DNA of 64,000 nt from Methanoculleus sp. SDB (GTDB taxonomy: Archaea; Halobacteriota; Methanomicrobia; Methanomicrobiales; Methanomicrobiaceae): positions 1 to 64,000 of the forward strand of contig LKUD01000031.1 of NCBI GenBank assembly GCA_001412355.1, written 5' to 3'. Position numbers and translations under genes: made by a program. Position 1 is the first letter of the stretch. The number at the start of each line of letters is the position of its first letter. Below are positions 59,449 through 64,000 of the stretch, piece by piece. The notes under the pieces are model-generated. The model had not been told where the DNA came from. It was given only the letters and a program-made list of their open reading frames with translations, and made no database searches.

Positions 59449-60530
59449 CAGTGATGCGCCAGTTACTCGACGATGTGCGTGCCGGGCACCGCCTCACCGC
59501 GGACGAAGCGGTCCGGCTGATGAAGGTGCGGGATCGCCGCATCTGGGATATTGCGGCAGCGGCTGATGAAATCAGGGAACAGAAGGTAGGAAACATCGTC
59601 AGCTATGTCAGGAACCAGAATCTCCACGTAACAAACATCTGCAAGAACGTCTGCGGCTTCTGCGGCTTTGGCAGGCCCAAAGGAGCCGAAGGAACGTTTC
59701 TCTACGGAGAAGACGAGATCCGGGCGCAGGCAGCCCTTGCACGGGAAAGGGGAGTCACCGAGATCTGCATGCTCTCGGGAGTGCACCCCGACTTCACCCT
59801 CGAAACCTACGAGGAAATGATTGGCTGGGTGCGTGATGTCATCCCCTCCGCCGATATCCACACGGCAAGCCCGGATGAAGTGACATGGGCGGCGAAGAAG
59901 AGCGGCGTGTCGATAGAGGAGGCACTGGAACGTCTCCGGGCGGCGGGTCTCGGCACCCTGCAGGGCACCGGCGCCGAGATCCTCGTCGATTCCGTCCGGG
60001 AGATCATCTGTCCGCGAAAGGTCGATACGGCGACGTGGGCTTCGGTGATCCGGGCGGCTCATGGATTAGGAATCCAATCGACGGCGACCATCATGTACGG
60101 CTCGGCCGAGCAGCCGGAAGATCGTATCGCTCATCTCTCGCTCCTCCGGCAGATCCAGGATGAGACCGGTGGATTCACCGAACTCGTGCCTCTTTCCTAC
60201 CTTCACCAGAATACGGCGCTGTACCGCGACGGGCTGGCACCGGCGGGGGCAACCGGCCGCGAGGATCTTCTCCTGTTTGCGGTTTCACGCCTCTTTCTCG
60301 ATAATTTCGATCATATCCAGATCTCGTGGGGGAAAGTCGGCATCAAGATGGCACAACTCGGCCTGTGTGCCGGGGGGGACGATCTCGGCGGCACGATGTT
60401 CTGTGATGCGGTCTCCGTCGATGCCGGAGCGGACGAGGCTGATTACCTTGATCCTGATGCTATGCAACGGATTGCCGCGGATATCGGGCGGGAGCTGCGC
60501 CAGCGAACCACGACATACACGCTCCTGTAA
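59445..60530 (+). CDS. cofH: CofH, FO synthase subunit 2 (coenzyme F420 synthesis)
   Basis: A 361-residue radical SAM enzyme: NICKNVCGFCGFGR binds the 4Fe-4S cluster. The CofH-specific stretch GLGTLQGTGAEILVD, ICPRKVDTATW, AHGLGIQSTATIMYG and GGFTELVPL separates it from CofG. It transfers the hydroxybenzyl moiety of tyrosine to the diaminouracil precursor of deazaflavin FO. ATGA overlap with the signal peptidase gene couples it to an unrelated function. Full length. Confidence 0.95.
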   Translation: MTVMRQLLDDVRAGHRLTADEAVRLMKVRDRRIWDIAAAADEIREQKVGNIVSYVRNQNLHVTNICKNVCGFCGFGRPKGAEGTFLYGEDEIRAQAALARERGVTEICMLSGVHPDFTLETYEEMIGWVRDVIPSADIHTASPDEVTWAAKKSGVSIEEALERLRAAGLGTLQGTGAEILVDSVREIICPRKVDTATWASVIRAAHGLGIQSTATIMYGSAEQPEDRIAHLSLLRQIQDETGGFTELVPLSYLHQNTALYRDGLAPAGATGREDLLLFAVSRLFLDNFDHIQISWGKVGIKMAQLGLCAGGDDLGGTMFCDAVSVDAGADEADYLDPDAMQRIAADIGRELRQRTTTYTLL

Positions 60531-60543
60531 TCAGGTTTTTAAA

Positions 60544-62745
60544 TTATGACGGGGAATTCCACCCCTCCCGTATTCCCGTGCCTCCCGTCTGCTGGAGGAC
60601 GGCGGCCCGGACGAACCTGATATCATTCCAGCTGTACCGGTCTCCGAGCATACGTTTCAGCACCTTGAGATCATAGCTGCCGCAGTCGCGTATCGCATCC
60701 CTGACACCCCTCTGCCTCTCCGGCAGCACCAGATCGTCGAGGGAGATGGCTTCGCCGACGAGAATAAGGCTCTCGAGATGCGCGCCGACGATATCCTCCG
60801 TCAGGTCGCGCCGGAATGCAATCCCACGGACGGTGAGCCCCCTCCGGTAGAGGTCGCGGGTTTCTCTGAGCGTATCACGGGAGAAGGGAACCTTTCCCGC
60901 TGGCGCAGGCTGATCACGGGACAGGGCTGTTTCCCTTTTCCGGAAACGGGTGATTTCCCGAAGGAACCGTTCCCCGTACTTTTCCAGTTTCTGTTCGCCG
61001 ACCCCCCGCACGGAGAGCAGCCGTGCCCGTGTCGCCGGCCGGCGTGCCACCATGTCGCGAAGGGTTGCATCGGAAAACACCATGTAGGGCGGGATTTCCT
61101 CCTCGTCAGCCAGCTCTTTTCTCAGCCTTCGGAGGCGATCGAAGAGGCCGGGATCACCCGCACCGGCCGTGACGGCACGCCGCCCCGGGAGTCCTTCCCG
61201 TACCGACAGGAGAACCCGTTCACCGCCGGTGAGCACCGTATGGCTTTTTTCGGTCAGGACGATCACCGGATAGCGATCCCCCTCCTGCCCCAGATACCCG
61301 AGGCGTACGAGTTCCCTGATATGCGCAATAAGATCGTCGCGCGAATGCGTTTTCCCCGAGCCGAAGCATCGCCGGCCGGTGTCGCCGCGCTCGCGGATCT
61401 TCTTTGATGAAGAACCCCGGAGGACATCGGCGAGATACCCCGCGCCGTATGCTCCGGGAAGTTCCTTGACGCACCTGATGATCTCCGTCGCCACTCCGGT
61501 CCCGTCAATGAGTGTTTTCGGGTCTCTGCAGTTGTCACAGCGTCCGCACCGTCCCGGGGGGAAGGTCTCGCCGAAATAGGAGAGCAGCGCCGCCACCCGG
61601 CAACCCGTCCCCTCGCAGTAGGCGATCAAAGCGTCGAGCCGACGGTACGCGCTCCGTCTCTCGATGTCGCTCTCCATCCGGTCGATGAAATAGGACACCC
61701 GTGCCCGGTCGGCCGGGCTGTAGAGCAGGATGCAGTCGGAAGGCTCCCCGTCGCGTCCCGCACGTCCGGTTTCCTGGTAAAAGTGTTCGAGGTCGCGGGG
61801 CAGATCGTAGTGGATGACAAAACGCACGTCCGGCTTGTCGATACCCATGCCGAACGCGATGGTTGCGACAATAATCCGGGTCTCGTCACGGATGAAGCGG
61901 TCCTGCGTCTCAGCCCTGAGCGGTTTTTGCAGGCCTGCATGGTACGGCCGGGCGGAAAAGCCGTCCCTGGTAAGTTTATCGGCAAGCTCCCCGACTGTTT
62001 TTTTACTCGTGCAATAGATAATGCCCGAATCGTTCCGGTGCGCGGAAAGGTAGCCCATAAGCTGCGCATAGGCGTTTCTCTTCTCCAGTACTTCGTAGGT
62101 GAGGTTCGGGCGGTAAAAACTTCCGAGCGATATGAACGGACGCAAAAGATGGAGCTGATCGGCGATATCGCGCTGTACTGCGGGCGTTGCCGTCGCAGTC
62201 AGGGCGATGACGGGGACACCGGGAAGTGCCCGGCGAAGCCTGATAATCTGCCGGTATTCCGGGCGGAATTCATGCCCCCATTGCGAAATGCAGTGTGCTT
62301 CATCCACGGCGATCAGGCTGACGGGAAGACCCTGCATGAAGGTGATAAATCCTGGCTGTGCTGCTTTTTCTGGCGAAACATAGAGTATTTTGAGCGTTCC
62401 AGCCCTGAGCGCAGCCTCTGTCTCCCGCCGCAGGTCGTAGGTGACGGTGCTGTTGAGAAAGGCTGCCGGCACCCCGTTTTCCCGGAGCCCGTCCACCTGG
62501 TCCTTCATGAGCGCGATGAGCGGGGAGATGACAAGTGCGATGCCCGGTTTCAGCAGTGCCGGAAGCTGAAAACAGAGAGATTTTCCGCCACCCGTTGCAA
62601 TGACCGCCAATACGTCGCGATTGTCGAGGAGGCGGGAAATGATCTCTTCCTGATGAGGAAGGAAGGAGCTGTATCCGAAGTACTTTTTCAGTGCCCGGTA
62701 TGCAGGCTCCATATCCATGATGACATATTCGGCGGGAAGCGGCAT
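60544..62745 (-). CDS. recQ: RecQ-family DNA helicase with HRDC and HTH domains
   Basis: A 733-residue SF2 helicase: FLPHQEEII, Walker A ATGGGKS, VDEAHCISQWGHEFRPEY, motif VI YQETGRAGRDG, the RecQ zinc site (CRVAALLSYFGE ... CGRCDNC), a winged helix, HRDC (LRRLRKELADEEEIPPYMVFSD) and a C-terminal HTH_40-like region. This layout is the bacterial RecQ form, sporadic in archaea. Starts at 62745, 62718 or 62712 are possible; the family core begins at MEPAYRALKKYFGY. Confidence 0.94.
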   Translation of the reverse strand: MPLPAEYVIMDMEPAYRALKKYFGYSSFLPHQEEIISRLLDNRDVLAVIATGGGKSLCFQLPALLKPGIALVISPLIALMKDQVDGLRENGVPAAFLNSTVTYDLRRETEAALRAGTLKILYVSPEKAAQPGFITFMQGLPVSLIAVDEAHCISQWGHEFRPEYRQIIRLRRALPGVPVIALTATATPAVQRDIADQLHLLRPFISLGSFYRPNLTYEVLEKRNAYAQLMGYLSAHRNDSGIIYCTSKKTVGELADKLTRDGFSARPYHAGLQKPLRAETQDRFIRDETRIIVATIAFGMGIDKPDVRFVIHYDLPRDLEHFYQETGRAGRDGEPSDCILLYSPADRARVSYFIDRMESDIERRSAYRRLDALIAYCEGTGCRVAALLSYFGETFPPGRCGRCDNCRDPKTLIDGTGVATEIIRCVKELPGAYGAGYLADVLRGSSSKKIRERGDTGRRCFGSGKTHSRDDLIAHIRELVRLGYLGQEGDRYPVIVLTEKSHTVLTGGERVLLSVREGLPGRRAVTAGAGDPGLFDRLRRLRKELADEEEIPPYMVFSDATLRDMVARRPATRARLLSVRGVGEQKLEKYGERFLREITRFRKRETALSRDQPAPAGKVPFSRDTLRETRDLYRRGLTVRGIAFRRDLTEDIVGAHLESLILVGEAISLDDLVLPERQRGVRDAIRDCGSYDLKVLKRMLGDRYSWNDIRFVRAAVLQQTGGTGIREGWNSPS

Positions 62746-62893
62746 TAAGCCTTACAATCATTCCGGCGACCGGATCCGGCCCGGTATGCCGTTACCAGAA
62801 ACCATTTAACGACAGGCTCGAAACGTTCCTTGTTCGATCCTGCCTTCCGGACGGTGCGAGCCCGGCCGGACCGCCTCTTCCGGGAGAATGTCA

Positions 62894-63565
62894 ATGGAAT
62901 GCCCTCAGAATATCAGTGCCTGCGGGCACGATCTATCCCGCCTGTCCCGTATCCTGATTCCCTGTGCCCTTTATGCAGGCTATCTGATCGTCCTGTATGC
63001 ATTTCTGCCGTATCATGATTTTCTCGTGTATCTCGGCCTCGCCGCCGCCTACCTGCTCCCTCCCGCAGGCAAGGAGTCGGTTATCCCCCTCGGCATCTGT
63101 CTCGGGGAGGCGTGGTGGCTGACGGCGCTCACATGCGCAATGATTGATATCGTCTGTGCGCTGTTTGTTGTCTGGAATTTTGATCTTCTGCTTGGCGTGC
63201 CCGTTATCGGACCGGCAATGGGCAGGTTTGCAGGAAGGGGACGCGCTTATATCCGGGCGCGGCCGTGGCTCGCGAACCTCTCTTACGCCGGCCTCATCCT
63301 GTTTGTCATGTTCCCCCTTCAGGGATCGGGCGGCGTGAACGCAACCATCATCGGCCGGCTGCTCGGGATGGGCGTTGTTCCGGTAGTGGTCTGTATCAGC
63401 GCGGGATCGCTAATGGGGTGTTTCTCGATTGCCATGGGTGCCGGCTGGCTGATTGCCCTCTTCCGCGAAAGTCCCCCGACGGCAGTTCTTCTGGGTGCCA
63501 CGATGCTGGCCGCCTGTGCCGGAGCGGCGATCTGGCTGCGAAGACGTTCGGCATCAGGGGCATGA
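62894..63565 (+). CDS. Small multidrug-export-like membrane protein (COG2426)
   Basis: A 223-residue protein with about five hydrophobic helices and the conserved LPPAGKESVIPLGICLG of the COG2426 family, annotated as small multidrug export proteins on weak grounds. ATG 62894 has GGGA eight bases upstream; ATG 62888 is closer than usual. The substrate is unknown. A hairpin follows at 63572-63585. Confidence 0.85.
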   Translation: MECPQNISACGHDLSRLSRILIPCALYAGYLIVLYAFLPYHDFLVYLGLAAAYLLPPAGKESVIPLGICLGEAWWLTALTCAMIDIVCALFVVWNFDLLLGVPVIGPAMGRFAGRGRAYIRARPWLANLSYAGLILFVMFPLQGSGGVNATIIGRLLGMGVVPVVVCISAGSLMGCFSIAMGAGWLIALFRESPPTAVLLGATMLAACAGAAIWLRRRSASGA

Positions 63566-63571
63566 CTGATG

Positions 63572-63585
63572 GAACCTTCCGGTTC
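63572..63585 (+). terminator. Small hairpin after the COG2426-like gene
   Basis: GAACC (63572-63576) pairs with GGTTC (63581-63585) around TTCC just past the stop codon. Confidence 0.35.
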
Positions 63586-63660
63586 ATGAGGATATCTCCG
63601 CGCTTCATAACATTGAAATACGGCTGGATGTATTGTCATCATATACCGGAGGACAGTATC

Positions 63661-64000
63661 ATGACGCGAACGAAACTCCTCACGATTCTCCTTATTTTCC
63701 TGCTGGTTGTCACACCGGCACTGGCAGCGAATAATAAAGGCGCTCAGGAAGCCGCACAGAACGGTGCGAAACCTACCGTTGCGAATGCAACACCGGCTGC
63801 CGGCTCCGCCGCCCTCCATGCACAACAGACAAAAACCGTGATGATTCGTGCCGAACTCACAGCACGCGAACAGGAGAGGCAGCAGGAGCTTGATCAGGAA
63901 CTGCAGTCCGTTCGCCCGGAAGTCCGGAACGTGTACCTGAATCAGAATACCGTCAGGGTAGCCGTGCACACGCTGCTCGGGCTGGAAAACAGTACCTACG
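63661..64000 (+). CDS. Secreted protein, cut by the window edge
   Basis: The frame starts MTRTKLLTILLIFLLVVTPALAA, a clear signal peptide, followed by an Ala/Asn/Gln-rich stretch and a Gln/Glu-rich helix (TAREQERQQELDQELQSV). It runs to the last base without a stop, so only the first 113 residues are seen. The ATG has a GGAGGACAG element upstream. No family is recognisable from this part. Confidence 0.8.
   Translation, partial: MTRTKLLTILLIFLLVVTPALAANNKGAQEAAQNGAKPTVANATPAAGSAALHAQQTKTVMIRAELTAREQERQQELDQELQSVRPEVRNVYLNQNTVRVAVHTLLGLENSTY

Noticed and set aside
59445-60530. CofG as the identity of the F420 radical SAM enzyme
   Set aside because: The GTGAEIL, ICPRK and TIMYG stretches are those of CofH; CofG motifs are not seen.
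1-64000. CRISPR arrays, insertion sequences, integrases, toxin-antitoxin or restriction systems
   Set aside because: I looked for regularly spaced repeats, transposase-like frames and att-like repeats near the tRNA and found none.

Overview
The window looks like chromosomal DNA of a GC-rich methanogenic archaeon. Inside it are a coenzyme F420 gene (cofH), a methanofuran kinase (mfnE), an archaeal 7S SRP RNA, Orc1/Cdc6 beside ORB-type origin repeats, the DP1 subunit of DNA polymerase D, Hel308, a KEOPS subunit, RIO1, archaeal EF-1beta, and archaeal TyrRS and GAPDH. Gene content and protein style (PAS/GAF kinases with HDI-type His boxes, Pro/Thr-rich lipoproteins, DUF2115) suggest the Methanomicrobiales; this is inference, since no mcr genes or rRNA are in the window.

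Layout. 1-9 kb: a DUF169-like remnant, a PEGA-like repeat surface protein, a DMT transporter with a His-rich tail, a CAU tRNA, a zinc-ribbon/methyltransferase-like protein, SRP RNA, malate dehydrogenase, a small zinc-finger protein paired with EF-1beta, mfnE, and a secreted two-HKD phospholipase-D-like protein. 9-17 kb: two small HTH regulators behind a perfect operator-like dyad, a DASS anion transporter, a cupin, a methyltransferase translationally coupled to an ACT-ACT-metallo-beta-lactamase fusion, and an HTH-multi-PAS-GAF regulator. 17-23 kb: two large histidine kinases without a response regulator nearby. 23-34 kb: a mixed accessory stretch with tsr3, lipoproteins, an ABC-2 exporter behind an operator-like dyad, twin rubredoxins, a double CDGSH protein, a ROK kinase, a secreted propeller and a UbiA prenyltransferase.

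34-50 kb is a dense information-processing core: gap; tyrS-rio1-KH(Dim2/Pno1)-small Cys protein-hel308-cgi121 with overlapping starts and stops; moaB; then a replication origin. The origin spans about 41.1-42.1 kb, with two ORB repeats on each side in opposite orientation, immediately upstream of orc1/cdc6. Two further ORB copies sit 3 kb downstream, after a coupled Lrp regulator/aminotransferase pair and in front of purA-trm112-like-membrane protein-cbiB-pdxS-pdxT. 50-64 kb: a thioredoxin-CcdA fusion, a bacterial-type phosphoglycerate mutase, DUF2115, a hotdog thioesterase, a K+-dependent-type membrane pyrophosphatase, DP1, signal peptidase I plus cofH, a bacterial-type RecQ, a COG2426-like membrane protein and a secreted protein cut by the right edge.

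The most distinctive signal is the six-copy ORB arrangement around orc1/cdc6. Secondary signals are three promoter-proximal dyads, a composite hairpin in the 17.2-kb gap, the ACT-ACT-MBL fusion operon, and small conserved-looking genes embedded in the core operons. I saw no CRISPR array, insertion sequence, integrase or defence cluster.
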